Assembly (NCBI GenBank): GCA_023634235.1
Contig: JAMKCF010000009.1
Span: 6,076,001 to 6,140,000, forward strand
Direction of reading: 5' to 3'
Source of the DNA: Pisaster brevispinus
Taxonomy: Eukaryota > Echinodermata > Asteroidea > Forcipulatida > Asteriidae
DNA length: 64,000 bases
Positions 26,001-35,672 of the stretch are shown piece after piece (the stretch's first letter is position 1; the number at the start of each line of letters is the position of its first letter). The notes under the pieces are model-generated. The model did no database searches. It worked only from the letters and a program-made list of their open reading frames with translations, and was not told the DNA's origin. Made by a program: the position numbers and the translations under genes.

Positions 26001-27839
26001 TGATGAAACATCCATCGACTGAAGCGTTTGTAGTAGGGTCTTATTCAGCATCAGACTCTCAAAATCAACCGGTTTACTGGAGCCATCTTCACTGTCCTGC
26101 ACAGATGGATTCTGCATTCACAATGTAACAGTCAAGACGTTAAAATGGACGGAAAAAGGGAAACTGTCGCTGAAGTAGAGCTTGTGATAAAATTTTTGCT
26201 TCGCTTGCCCAAGATGTCTGCTTTCATCTTTACCATGCTGCAATTCTTCGCCACAAAGAATTACAAAATGGTATTTTTGTCTTGTGTGTGGGCTTTTTTT
26301 GTAATGATGAATGAACTTTTTTGGGTTAAAAATTGTTGTTACCCGGTATGTTTCGACCCCAGCAGAGTCTTTCTCAAGGGTTAATCACTCTTTTCTTACA
26401 AACATTAATTTGTCTTTGTATAACCATCAACACGCATTTTTGTAGAACTCGAATTTTGGTTGAATCACAACTTTTTAAGTCATGAGGTAAATAATGATTG
26501 TCTAATTAGTTGTAGCTAAATGTTACAAAAACAGTCAATATAAACAGTTTCTTCAAATAGGTACAATGGGAGATTTTTTGGGACTCTAGGTGGCAGCAGA
26601 CTTACCAGGTAAATCCATTGTTCTTGGAAATGTGAGCATGCTCAGAACGACGTAAACACTGGAAATTTACCTGTTAAGTCTGTTGCCACCTAGCGTTCAA
26701 AAGTCTCCCATTAGTATTATGACCTTATTCTTAGCACAAATACTTCAGTAAAGCACACTTTTCTTTCAAAAAAAATTACATTGAGAGCAGTTTATCTGTG
26801 AATATCTGTGAATAGACTGCTCTCAATGTCATTAAAATCTTACCAGAGAAACTTACCCCTCTGTAGGCCAGGATAGTAAAATGATCCCCACATGACCCTT
26901 TGTGCTTCCAACCATCGCTAGCGAGCTTAGGAGGTTTAAATTTATCATAAGTCTGATTCTGATAGTAGTTAAACTCCTTCCTCTTAGCCGAGATTAACTC
27001 TTTCCCTGGACGAGCGTTGAAGACGCGCCCCCGCCACTTGATGGGACCCCTGGATTTCTGGATGGTCTCTATTTTGGTGGTGATTCTCTTTGGAACCTGG
27101 ATTAAGTTTGGTCTTTGAGTCTCGGAACTCTGGATGTCAACAAAGGAAGACAAAAGTTATTTGATTTTATTGTTTCACAGGTACTTAAGGTTTTTTTCTT
27201 TTCAATTGGGAGAACAACAATTCATAATTGTCAGCATTAAAGTAACCTCAAAATATGTTTTGATGATCGTTACCCTCAGTCTCTCAGTCTCTGCTCTGTC
27301 AATGAAGTTGAGCAACTGAGAAAAATTGAAAACAAATGTGTAACCGGGTAAATTACTAAAAAGGCATGTCTGGCCATCCTCCTATTATTAAGCTGAGAGT
27401 GAGGAATTGCAATTACTTTGGGGAGTAATAAGTAGAGTCAGAGAGAACCAGGCACGATACGATATTGGCGTTTAATTATTTTTAAAAAATAAGGAAAGTA
27501 AATATTTGCTCATCTTGTTTCAGTCTTTAGCCCTCCCACTTGTTCACCATCCAAACCATTTGCAATTGCATGCTTCATTGAGCAAGCAAGGTTGTGCACA
27601 CTTTGAATGATCCAATGGATCAAAACTAAATATGTGTGTCCAGAGACAGGCACTGACAGGCAAGTTCAAGTGTGTGACTGTGACTGTGACTGTGAGGCCC
27701 GAGGGGGTGAGGAATTTCAGCTGATCTGACATTTACAATGACTGTATGACATCATTTAAATTGTACTTACCAAGTGCATTTGAGTTGAGAATGCTCTCAT
27801 TGCATTCCGAATAAGAGTTATGTTGGATTTTTGCTGCAT
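20001..27839 (-). CDS. DDX28: DDX28, mitochondrial DEAD-box RNA helicase, 12 coding exons (complete)
   Basis: Coding exons, 5' to 3': 27771-27839, 26857-27129, 25986-26111, 25398-25598, 25009-25159, 24388-24494, 23533-23643, 23050-23146, 21845-21996, 21034-21126, 20701-20853, 20001-20105. All junctions are GT-AG and phase-compatible, giving exactly 1638 nt (545 aa; human DDX28 is 540). Exon 1 encodes a basic, acid-free presequence ([20 protein letters not shown]), typical of mitochondrial import. [10 protein letters not shown] near residue 93-102 matches the DDX28-specific segment ahead of the helicase core. Core motifs: Q motif SPTRIQ (about 151-156), AAETGSGKT (172-180), PAWELAEQ (214-221), TPG (263-265), DEAD (287-290), GAT (330-332), VMIFCN (395-400), [10 protein letters not shown] (448-457), HRVGRVGR (478-485). 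By homology it acts in mitochondrial RNA granules in large-subunit ribosome assembly. The GAT motif III and HRVGRVGR motif VI are shared with vertebrate DDX28 and separate it from other DEAD-box proteins. Confidence 0.94.
20175..20345 (+). repeat. tRNA-derived SINE, family B
   Basis: The A-box-like TGGTGATCTAGTGGTCAG and B-box GGTTCGAATCC are spaced as in a tRNA promoter. They are followed by a body ending GGAAAGCACTGGGTATACAATG. The element at 21495-21735 shares GAATGGCGGGGTTGTAGG and this tail. It lies in the last DDX28 intron, antisense to the gene. Confidence 0.65.
21495..21735. repeat. SINE-B-related element with inverted ends
   Basis: The left end (GATAAGCACTGTATAC) and the right end (GTATACAATGCTTATC) are inverted. 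The centre holds the reversed B-box segment GGATTCGAACTCC. This looks like two opposed SINE-B copies fused, or a foldback derived from the family at 20175-20345. It lies in DDX28 intron 9. Confidence 0.55.
22790..22884. repeat. Fragment of the GGCCCAATTTCATAAAGC repeat family
   Basis: The right half of the family is present (TTCTGCTAAGCAAGG, GTGCTTACAGGCTTTGTGAA, TTGAGCCC). It lies within DDX28 intron 8. The neighbouring segment 22690-22730 (CCTTTCGACTAGCTTGCTC) belongs to another dispersed repeat. Confidence 0.45.
24560..24970 (+). mobile_element. Degenerate LINE 3' end in a DDX28 intron, antisense to the gene
   Basis: One plus-strand frame reads [12 protein letters not shown], a stop, [41 protein letters not shown] and EEDFLQQW. 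This order matches the conserved carboxy-terminal tail of a widespread RTE/Jockey-like reverse transcriptase group (NE.IR..T....I...KW.WAGH.AR..D.RWT, then RW.D...). In-frame stops show it is dead. It sits in DDX28 intron 5 (24495-25008). Confidence 0.7.
26565..26712. mobile_element. Palindromic MITE with long terminal inverted repeats
   Basis: The left arm runs AATGGGAGA ... GGACTCTAGGTGGCAGCAGAC ... CAGGTAAAT. The right arm is its near complement, ATTTACCTG ... GTCTGTTGCCACCTAG ... AGTCTCCCATT. Arms are about 50 nt with only a short centre. No frame. It lies in DDX28 intron 2. Confidence 0.7.
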
Positions 27840-27915
27840 TTTTACTGAAAGTATTTTCTGATTGTTACAACAGGGTTACATGTTTTCTACTCATGGAGGC
27901 CGCCATGTTTTCAAG
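27840..27915 (-). promoter_or_regulatory. DDX28: DDX28 5' leader with YY1-like element and a 13-codon upstream ORF
   Basis: On the minus strand, GAAAACATGGCGGCC (ATG at 27904-27906) fits the YY1-type initiator-proximal motif common at TATA-less animal promoters. The same ATG opens a 14-codon frame including its stop (27865-27906), ending 25 nt before the DDX28 start at 27839. If transcription starts just upstream, as is usual for this motif, the leader carries this upstream ORF. Confidence 0.5.
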
Positions 27916-28434
27916 AGATTTTGCCTAACCGAATATCACATATAGAGGGCGCCGTTTCGCCCAAACAAAATAATTATTTTTACCCATGTGTTCCATTGAA
28001 CTTAGTCATTAAATCTTTAGTGCAAAAAACATTAACTTCACAGCTTAAGATTCTTATCTGTACGAAACTTGCTGTACGAATAGGCCTACCAGGAGCGATT
28101 TTTGATTGAGGATTTCTTTTTAATTTACTGGTTCAATTCTGTCCATTGGTCCTAAAATGGAGGAAAATTGCGAAGCTACATGAAAAATCAGTAACATAAT
28201 TAACAAAATGTGCTGAAATTTACATTGATTCAACACTAAATTACTAAGGAAAAAGTAAGTTCTTAACCAGTCTTTGGAGACGGGCAGCCGTGTTTGTCTT
28301 GCATATCATGTCATGTGCTCTTATATCCACTCCGAAGTCAATGAAAAAAGAAAATAAATTAAATGGAATGTCAATGTCACTTTTAACCGTTTATGCCTTG
28401 GATGAACCCCCTTTTTAATCGAGGTCTTAGTATT

Positions 28435-28617
28435 TTATTGACTCTTCTGCTTGTTCTTGTTCTTGTTCTTTTTCTTCTCTTGCTTCTGATAGAACCTCTG
28501 AGGTATGCAGACCTCCTTTAGCTTCCCTCTCTTTCTCTCCTCTTTAACGATAAGGCATGTCCATGAAGCCTTGTTTATTGCCAAATCAAACAGTCCTTTG
28601 TACCTGGCCATCCACAT
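28435..28617 (-). CDS. Unrecognised basic open frame ending in a lysine-rich tail (doubtful)
   Basis: The 60-codon frame reads ARYKGLFDLAINKASWTCLI, then VKEERKRGKLKEVCIPQRF and a K/N-rich tail. AATAAA overlaps the stop region (GAGTCAATAAAAT). The amino-acid mix looks protein-like and it could be the last exon of a minus-strand gene. However, I find no upstream exon, and the sphingomyelinase gene starts on the other strand 265 bp away. It may equally be a repeat remnant. Function unknown. Confidence 0.2.
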   Translation of the reverse strand: MWMARYKGLFDLAINKASWTCLIVKEERKRGKLKEVCIPQRFYQKQEKKKNKNKNKQKSQ

Positions 28618-28881
28618 GACAAAAATACCTTTTGACTATTAAATGCCATACAACTATTTACTTACCCTTCAAACAACAAAGAGCAACCATGTCGTGACCA
28701 ATAAGATAAGATTCTACTATTATCACTTTAATAAGTTATGTATTTCAAAGCTCTTATCGTGCTGGTGGTGATACCAATTAAATTCGCATAGTTACGGTAC
28801 ACTTCATTCATAGCTTGGTTGAAAGAAGAACGTGGTCCAACAACAATTTGTACCCCTCTTTGGTGAGCTGCTCGACCAACA

Positions 28882-31167
28882 ATGATGAAGATACTGTGTC
28901 ATGTGTTGTTGATACTCACGTGGATCGTTTCTGGTTTGGCCCAAAATGGTGAGCAGTAGAAGACTTTCATTACACATTTGTTTGAGTTGTTCAATTATTT
29001 AGAGGGATAAGGTGATATAAAGTTCATGTTTTTGTAAAAACTATCACATTGGACTTTAACAGTTGCAGCATTCATGTGCGTGACTAATGTTTCTCGTGAC
29101 TAGTGCACAATGGGTTATAAATGATATTCACTCGAACTCAACCTTTGAGTTGTTTGCATATATCATTGTATCATAATGCAGGATATGATCAGTATGTTTG
29201 TGAGAACTAAACTCGAGTGTTAAATGAGTTTTTACAACCCATCAAGCCACGAGTCGCTATCAACTCAATTTCAAATCTTCTGCTTCCCTTCCCACTCCAC
29301 CGGGAGACGAGCCCCTCCCATTTTCCATTCACAACATGAAACATCAAATTCATTAGAATAATATTTCGAAAAACAGGCCTCTAACTAAAAACTTCCGCGT
29401 CAGACTTGACCCATTTGGTTCCCGTGAGGTCAGTTATGACCCTGAATCTGTGTCAAATAATGACCCCCAGAAATAGGTCAAACTGACACAGAACCCGAGT
29501 TAAAGTCCAATTTGTTAACCACTTGTCGGGTCAGCCTGACCGAGAAATGGGTCGGCCCTCCTTGGGACCCGGAATCTAGGTCAATTTTGACACGGGAGTT
29601 TTTAGAGTGTTAATGTCCCAAGTTTGTTTTCCACATAAATCGGCAAAAACATAAACACATCCTTTTTTCGTATTTACCAGAATTTGAGGAGTGCCCAGAA
29701 ACTGAAAGACCATCTGTATGGATTGGTAAGATTTGTTGTAATTTTCTATAGATAATGAACATCGATGTTTAATTTGAGGCCTATATCGTTGGCTTTGTGG
29801 GGAATACAAATTCTGACAATTTGAATTAATCAATTTACACCAAAGGTAAAACAAGCGTTGACATTTTAAAGGTAACGACAATTTTTTTTAAAAACTCTTC
29901 AGACAATGCCCCTGATTGTCAAGCCAACTCAACCTACTGCGATCATTTTGGTTTGGATTACATATGCACCAACAACATAACGGATGACGGGAACGCGTGC
30001 TTTGGTGGAACCAAAGTCATGTGCCTCTACCCACCCACCACGCCCCTTGCAGCACCCCTGCCCGCCACCACCCTAAAAGTTATCTCCTACAACGTTTGGG
30101 AGCTGAAATACCTAGTCTCGCAGATCGGGCAGAGAGAGCGAACCTGCCGCATTCCCCAGGAACTCTTCAAGCAACAACCAGATGTCGACGTGATCGTATT
30201 CGAAGAGATGTTCATGGGAGGTTGTATCATGAACGGCAACAACTCATTGACTGCTCGAAATATCCTTGAAGACTACGGGTTCATCCACTACACACGGACT
30301 GTGGGGGACTTAGTGGCGTTGCTACCCCAGTCAGAAGTAGCTGCAAGTGCAAAGCGTAACACCACGGCGGATAACGGCGGTGTCTTCATAACCTCACGGT
30401 GGCCCATCGTTAAGGAAGAGCAGATGGTCTTTGAAAACTTTGACACCACCACTTCTGATGCCCTTGCTGCGAAAGGCGTGATGTATGCCCGCATTAAAAA
30501 AACTGTCAGCGGGTCAAGCAAAACTTTTAACATCTTTGGCACCCACATGCAGGCAACCGAGAAACCAGATTCACCAGGAGTCAGAATTCTTCAAGCTAAA
30601 GAGATGCATAACTTTATGGAGCAAATGAAGATCCCTCGAGATGAACCAGTGCTCTATGCAGGGGATCTGAACGGTGACTTGATCGGTAAACCAGAACACG
30701 CCTTAGGAATTATAGCTGCTCTGAACTCATCTATGCTAGAGCGTGTAGGACCAATTAATGTCACCTACGATAAAGTGGACAATGACAACCTCAACCCAAC
30801 AGATGCTCCAGGCGAGTTCTTGGACTATATCCTCAGCAGCAATGAGCACGAGCAGCCCCTCAGAGCAACTCTCCAAATCATTCGCCCCAGGAGTGAGGAG
30901 GCCTTTACGGTGTGCAGAAAATGGCGCTTCTTGAAATTCTTCCAGTATCCTCACTCGAAGGACTGTGGAGTGACAAAAAGGGTGACGGATCTGGCTGACC
31001 ATTATCCAGTGGTGGCCATACTGGAGTATTCCAAGGATGACGTCACGGTCAGCACGTCTCCATCTCCAGGCATTGACGTCACGAGCGGCACAAATGAAGG
31101 CTCTTCGTCCGCAACGACAGTTATTTTTGCCGTACTTTCGATGATAGCATTGCGTGTGTTAAACTGA
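28882..31167 (+). CDS. Secreted sphingomyelinase C-like phosphodiesterase (two exons, complete)
   Basis: Exons 28882-28948 and 29903-31167 join in phase 1 (1332 nt, 443 aa). Exon 1 encodes a signal peptide (MMKILCHVLLILTWIVSG, cleavage probably after GLA) and ends at a GTGAGC donor; exon 2 follows TTTTTTTAAAAACTCTTCAG. The mature protein has a short Cys-rich lead (CQANSTYC, YICTNN), then an endonuclease/exonuclease/phosphatase fold of the bacterial-type sphingomyelinase C family. The expected catalytic set is visible: N86 (ISYNVWEL), E124 (FEEMF), H237 (GTHMQAT), D277 and N279 (GDLNGD), D330 (DYIL) and D388-H389 (LADHYPVVA). By family it hydrolyses sphingomyelin to ceramide and phosphocholine with Mg2+. 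The tail at about 426-443 (TTVIFAVLSMIALRVLN) is hydrophobic and terminal, like a GPI-attachment signal, so the enzyme may sit on the outer cell surface. It is not the membrane-embedded SMPD2/SMPD3 type or the lysosomal acid type. Substrate preference cannot be read from sequence. Confidence 0.87.
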
Positions 31168-31544
31168 TTGAACTATATTCTTGGATAACTTTGTAGAGTA
31201 TTGTGTTGAAATTCTGTATCTATTATTTTGCAGAGAAATCGTTAACTATAAAACTTGGCCTAAATTTACTCAAGTATACAACGCACATAGAGTATTTTTA
31301 TGAGTACATCGGGTAGTATTAGTTCTCTCAAGTAGAGGGCTGGATATGTCCTACTTTTCGACTAGTGTACATGTAGTTTGGTCCTCCTCAGGAAACATAC
31401 AATTATGGCTTAATAAGTTTATGCTTAAGAAAATTCGTTGGTGAACCAATTAAAAATGTACGTGAAAAATTGTGACACGGTGTTTGAGCTACTGGGTTGT
31501 TTTATACCTTTTCATTAGCACAACATTGTTTAAACCTACTTCTG

Positions 31545-31730
31545 GGCTCGGTTTCGCAAAGAGCTAAGATTGATCTTAAGTTGTGTACCAATCTTAATTG
31601 CTATGCAAAGTGTGATGTCACAATACAAATCACTAAAGGTGATACTGACAACTCGTCTTAAGGTCACCCGAATTGTGTTGCAGTATTTTGACCTTTAGTC
31701 GGCGTTTGACAGACTTTGTAAAACTGGCCC
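31545..31730. repeat. Dispersed MITE-like repeat, second family
   Basis: It has GGCTCGGTTTCGCAAAGAGC at the left and GACTTTGTAAAACTGGCCCC at the right, with CTTAATTGCTATGCAAAG and CACAATACAAATCA inside. The copy at 39182-39318 has the same inner blocks and similar ends. Confidence 0.55.
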
Positions 31731-32085
31731 CTACGGTTCCATCGATTCCAATACTTTGTTGTATCATTGATTCCATGCAAATCACTATATCGTCTCGTGT
31801 GATGACGAAAATTTGTGCAAATCTTCTACTTCTTCCTTGTTGGGTCTGAAGCTGGTTATACATTGTCACGAATCCTATCACAGGTTTCCTTGTAAATTAG
31901 TGTATGGTTTATTCAAGCGTTTTAAAAAAACTTTTAAGGTAAACAAAGTAAAGGTCAAATTACATAAAGTAACATTATTTTGATAATTTTATTAGAAACT
32001 TATAATTGCCACATTCTTTGTAACTCTATGAAAAATTGCATTAGACTCATACTAAATACAACTGATCACCGGCAAAGTTTGTCTC

Positions 32086-32091
32086 AATAAA
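32086..32091 (+). terminator. Candidate polyadenylation signal of the sphingomyelinase gene
   Basis: AATAAA about 920 nt past the stop at 31167, the first canonical signal I noticed in that 3' flank. Confidence 0.3.
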
Positions 32092-32189
32092 ACAGTTTAA
32101 CACATTAAAAGATTGAGCATTTTCATTCCCCTTTCTTCTGTTTACTTCAAGAGAAAATGGTTACTTTGACATCTTTAAAACCAAGTAGA

Positions 32190-32375
32190 ATTTGACTCTT
32201 CCATTGGGTTATAAAATCTGGGGAAGTTCAAAATTAGACCAATGGATGCATCTCCCATTGAGGTTCTTCCAGGAGATTCCAAGAATGCATATTTACCTCC
32301 CATTGAGGTTCTACCAGGAGGTTCTAATAAAACCAGTTTATCTCCCATTGAGGTTCTCCCATGAGGTTCTACGAA
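32190..32375. repeat. Short tandem array of a ~56-nt unit
   Basis: Three clear units contain CTCCCATTGAGGTTCT followed by CCAGGAGGTTCTA or a near variant, with a fourth degenerate copy at the left. Periodicity is about 56 nt. The frames on both strands are repetitive by-products. It lies between the convergent sphingomyelinase and CEBPZOS genes. Confidence 0.75.
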
Positions 32376-33076
32376 CAACAATTTACTGACATCCGAAATC
32401 AAAGTTTCAGGCCAACTTTACTGCCCTCATAACACTCAGAATCCTGGAAGACGGCAGTTTTTTCATTCCCAACATTTAACTAGCCAGAAGTAAATAAACA
32501 AATAACCATTTGAAGTAGTTACAGAGGGGGAAGCAACCAATCACAGTGAACCCATTCCTGTTGATATGATTCAGTTGATTTTAGGGCACCCTTGGCAACT
32601 GGACAAGCTTTAATAATTAGCACAAACAGGGAGTCCTGTCAGCAATACCTAACAAGCCTCACTTTATGCAGATCTTATTCCCACTTGCTGAAATATGGAA
32701 TTGACTAATCTCTTGAGTCCTGAGTGGCAGGATATTCTGTCCTGGAGATTCTGTGCCCCCCCCCCCCCCCCACTATGGTGAACTGTGAACAAACTTCTTC
32801 AGACAGCGCCCTCTTTTGAATCTACCTCCTTCAGCCCACTCAATTTCCCTTATGGGGGACAGATTTCCCTACGACACCTGCACTTTCGTGTGTATTACTG
32901 ACTGATCACAGCAACAACTATCATACAAAACTCAAAGGGTCAGCAAAACCCCGACTTGTGTGATTGTAGGAGGAGCCAGCTAAAGTATGCAAGAAGGCAC
33001 TTGAGCGGATCTTGCCTTCGAAGGCTTTGACTCTATTTTGGTTGATGTACGCAGGTAACTATGGTGTGATAGATCA

Positions 33077-35080
33077 TCACGATGACCCAGTTTCAGATCC
33101 TGTGTCGGTATCTGTCGAAATACCCCATCGCCTGTAGTCATTCGGTCTGGCATCCATGATCTGTCCCATCTCAGCTGTCCGATAGAAGACTATGAGAACA
33201 GACATACAATAAGCTTAGTCAATGACTTTTGAATATCGGTTGCTTTGAGGTTTCGAGATGGGCCATAACCTGCCTTTTAATACCATGCGTTTCCCCTTCT
33301 ACACGCGGACTGTAGTGATACACCATCATGGCGATATCCCATCATTTCCCATCCTGGAATTAATATTTGGTTATCTGACTATTAAGTATCAATCAAAATG
33401 ATAATCTAGATTGTTAAACTGAGAATATACTAACACTTAAGTGAATTTCTTTGCTCTCCAAAAATTTGTGTGGGATCAGCAATATTCTAAGGCAACACAT
33501 GTGGCTGGTGACCAATTTTGTGTTTTTCTTTCCAAGACAAGACAAGACAAGACAAGACAAGACATCGATAGCACAAGTAAACCTAAAGTATCACGACCAT
33601 TAAACATGTTACTCACGTTCCAGCACGTATGGATGGGTTTCATGCATGTGTCTTCTGTATTCTGGAGAAAATCATAAAAACAGGATTGACGTCAAACACG
33701 GTCTATTGAAATTATCAGACTGCATTACATAAAACAATCAGTAGTGTTGACTCACACTATGTCAGTACCAAACAACCATACAAGCTTGGATAAGCAGGCT
33801 TTTGATTCACGGTGTTAGGTAATATGTCAACTTGCTTCATACACTACAGGCCGTCTCAGTATGAAATCACCCCCCCCCCCACATCCATTATTCCAATTCC
33901 TCCTTCCTCCTTCACTAGCAGCCTCTCCCAGTTTTCTTCCAAACATCTTTACTAAGTTTACTACCAATTGACCATATTTTTGACCGCATGAGGGCGCTGT
34001 CATCAGGAAATGTCTTGCATCACAATAGCAGTTTTAGCTTATTATAATTGCCTGTTTGTAGTTTTCTTGCACCAATGAAGAAATACATAAAAAATAGCGA
34101 TAAAAAAATGAAAAACCCTGTTTGTTTACTTGTTTTTCATCATGTGAAATTTATCCACATACGCCCTCACGTGGTCAAAAATACGGCGAATTAGCTTAAA
34201 ATAAATTACTTGTTCCATTTTTTCGCTAATTGAACATTGCTTTCTTGTCAGTCACTGAGTGAATAATGACAATATATGGAATGTTCTAGACAAAGAAAGG
34301 GACATGGGAAAAGGGTAGGGGTAGATGGTAATGAATAGAAGAAAGTGACAGCGCCTAGAGACTTCAATGATTCTTGAACATGATTGAGCACATGTACAAG
34401 CAACGACTGCAGCTTGGCTTGGATTTGGATGCAAATTATTCTTCTCATGAGACAAGTCGGGCAATAACTTTTGCTGCTGTTGTTGTATTTTTACTTTGCA
34501 TTAAAGGATCACATTGCTGTCAGATTTTGGCGCTTTTTGGCTATAAAAGCAATTAATATTAATATTATTGGAAAAATATTTTTTTAAAGTAGAACAAGAT
34601 AATCCACACAAATATACCTTGAAATTGTGTGGTTTTCCTTTTACTTCTTAACTAACACGGTCCGCCATTTTGTGGGGTAACAAATTTGGTTCAACAAAAT
34701 GGCAGAGTGTTAGTTCACGAAGTAAAAGGAAAACCACACAATTTTGAGGTATATTGGTGTGGATCAATAAACTCTACTTTTAAAAATGTCTTTCCTACCA
34801 TATTCATGTCATAACAAACAATTTGTATAGCCCAAAGTGCCCAATCCAATGGAAACATGTGAAGAAATTGATTAGTTTACTAGCTCATTTTTATTTCCCC
34901 GAAATAGCACACCCAAAACAGGTTCACAAATTCATTTCGAAAGCTTCAATTTATAAGAGGACTCGATTTACCTTGGTTTGTATTCATTTTGTGCCATACA
35001 TAGTAAGCACCTCCAAAGCAGACAACTTCAGCAGCAATTAAATACTTTGAGAAGCGCCACAGTGCTTTGCCTCCAAACAT
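33077..35080 (-). CDS. CEBPZOS: CEBPZOS-like mitochondrial membrane microprotein, three exons (complete)
   Basis: Exons, 5' to 3': 34972-35080, 33617-33661, 33077-33189. GT-AG junctions are all in phase 1, total 267 nt, 88 aa. Exon 1 opens MFGGKALWRFSKYL and holds a single membrane segment (LIAAEVVCFGGAYYVW, residues 14-29). Exon 2 gives YRRHMHETHPYVLE and exon 3 LFYRTAEMGQIMDARPNDYR, then an acidic Ser/Thr tail. The order basic amino end, AEVV.FGAY membrane helix, HKMNTNQ-(E)YR, (Y/H)P(F/Y)(I/V)LE(V/L)(Y/F)Y matches human CEBPZOS (80 aa). Human CEBPZOS is a single-pass mitochondrial protein of unclear function. A 5'UTR exon begins at 35123 after a TTTTTTTACCACAG acceptor. The gene is named for being opposite CEBPZ in mammals; I see no CEBPZ exon beside it here. 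Confidence 0.86.
33534..33564 (+). repeat. (GACAA)n pentanucleotide microsatellite
   Basis: About six tandem copies, inside CEBPZOS intron 2. Confidence 0.95.
33975..34190. mobile_element. MITE with inverted ends in CEBPZOS intron 1
   Basis: The left end TATTTTTGACCGCATGAGGG and the right end CGCCCTCACGTGGTCAAAAA are inverted copies of about 24 nt, 210 bp apart. No frame inside. Confidence 0.6.
34585..34785. mobile_element. Near-palindromic MITE in CEBPZOS intron 1
   Basis: Arms of about 87 nt are almost fully complementary, e.g. GAAATTGTGTGGTTTTCC on the left against GGAAAACCACACAATTTT on the right, plus the AAAGTAGA / TCTACTTT ends. A central 20-nt spacer remains. Transcribed copies would form a long hairpin. 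Confidence 0.75.
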
Positions 35081-35411
35081 TATGATCCGTCAAACACTAA
35101 GATGGGCAACCAACTTCTCAAATCTGTGGTAAAAAAATACAAAATACACATGTAAATACCCATTCATGTTATTTCAGCAAGGTGAAGTATCAAAACAATT
35201 GTCAAACTAGTTTACTAACGAGTAGTCACTGCTAAGGACCTCGGTGTAATTTGAGGGGAAAAAACCTACTTAGTCAATGTTGGCCATTGTGGGTCTTTTT
35301 CTCAGAGTCAATTGCAGTCACTGAGTGTCAGTCACTCACTGAGTATCAGCCTTCCAATCAATCATCCTGACAGCTATAATAAGACCGATGTTAAAACAAG
35401 AGAGCCATAAC
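35081..35411. other. CEBPZOS: CEBPZOS 5' region
   Basis: It includes the 5'UTR exon start at 35123 with its acceptor. Upstream of that no further exon or promoter motif stands out. The segment 35310-35350 contains repeated CAGTCACTGAGT-like words. Confidence 0.35.
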
Positions 35412-35526
35412 ATCATGAAACTTACCGATCGAATGCTACTGACCTAGCCCACCTTGTTGGGCTGTTATTAACAGCTAAACAAGGTGGGCTAGGTCAGTAG
35501 CATTAAATCGGTAAGTTTCATGATCG
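35412..35526. repeat. Long perfect-like hairpin (~46-nt arms)
   Basis: The left arm contains CTGACCTAGCCCACCTTGTT and the right arm AACAAGGTGGGCTAGGTCAG. The outer parts (CATGAAACTTACCGAT and ATCGGTAAGTTTCATG) also pair, around a short centre near GGGCTGTTATTAACAGC. It is probably a MITE or foldback relic. Confidence 0.75.
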
Positions 35527-35672
35527 AGACCGAGGCATATTGAACCTTTTTAGAGGGCGAAAGAATAGGATTGCACTGGTGCCGGGGCCAATGATTAGTA
35601 GTAACTCCAGGGCAGGAGTAACTAATTTAATTAAACCATGGGGAAGGAAATACACCTTTCTCAATGATTAAA

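Noticed and set aside
27255..27320. Possible extra DDX28 exon [14 protein letters not shown]
   Set aside because: Its boundaries are weak, and exon 1 joins exon 2 directly in phase with a length matching the family.
28261..28340. Minus-strand frame GVDIRAHDMICKTNTAARLQ, possible extra exon upstream of DDX28
   Set aside because: The acceptor is poor and phase does not lead into the DDX28 start; exon 1 with a mitochondrial presequence already explains the gene start.
28800..28920. Minus-strand frame containing LVEQLTKEGYKLLLDHVLLS
   Set aside because: It is antisense to the signal-peptide exon of the sphingomyelinase and has no usable splice donor before its stop.
32175..32402. Repetitive frames (PGRTSMG, LPLRF) on both strands
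   Set aside because: They are the product of a 56-nt tandem array with no start context, splice sites or known family.
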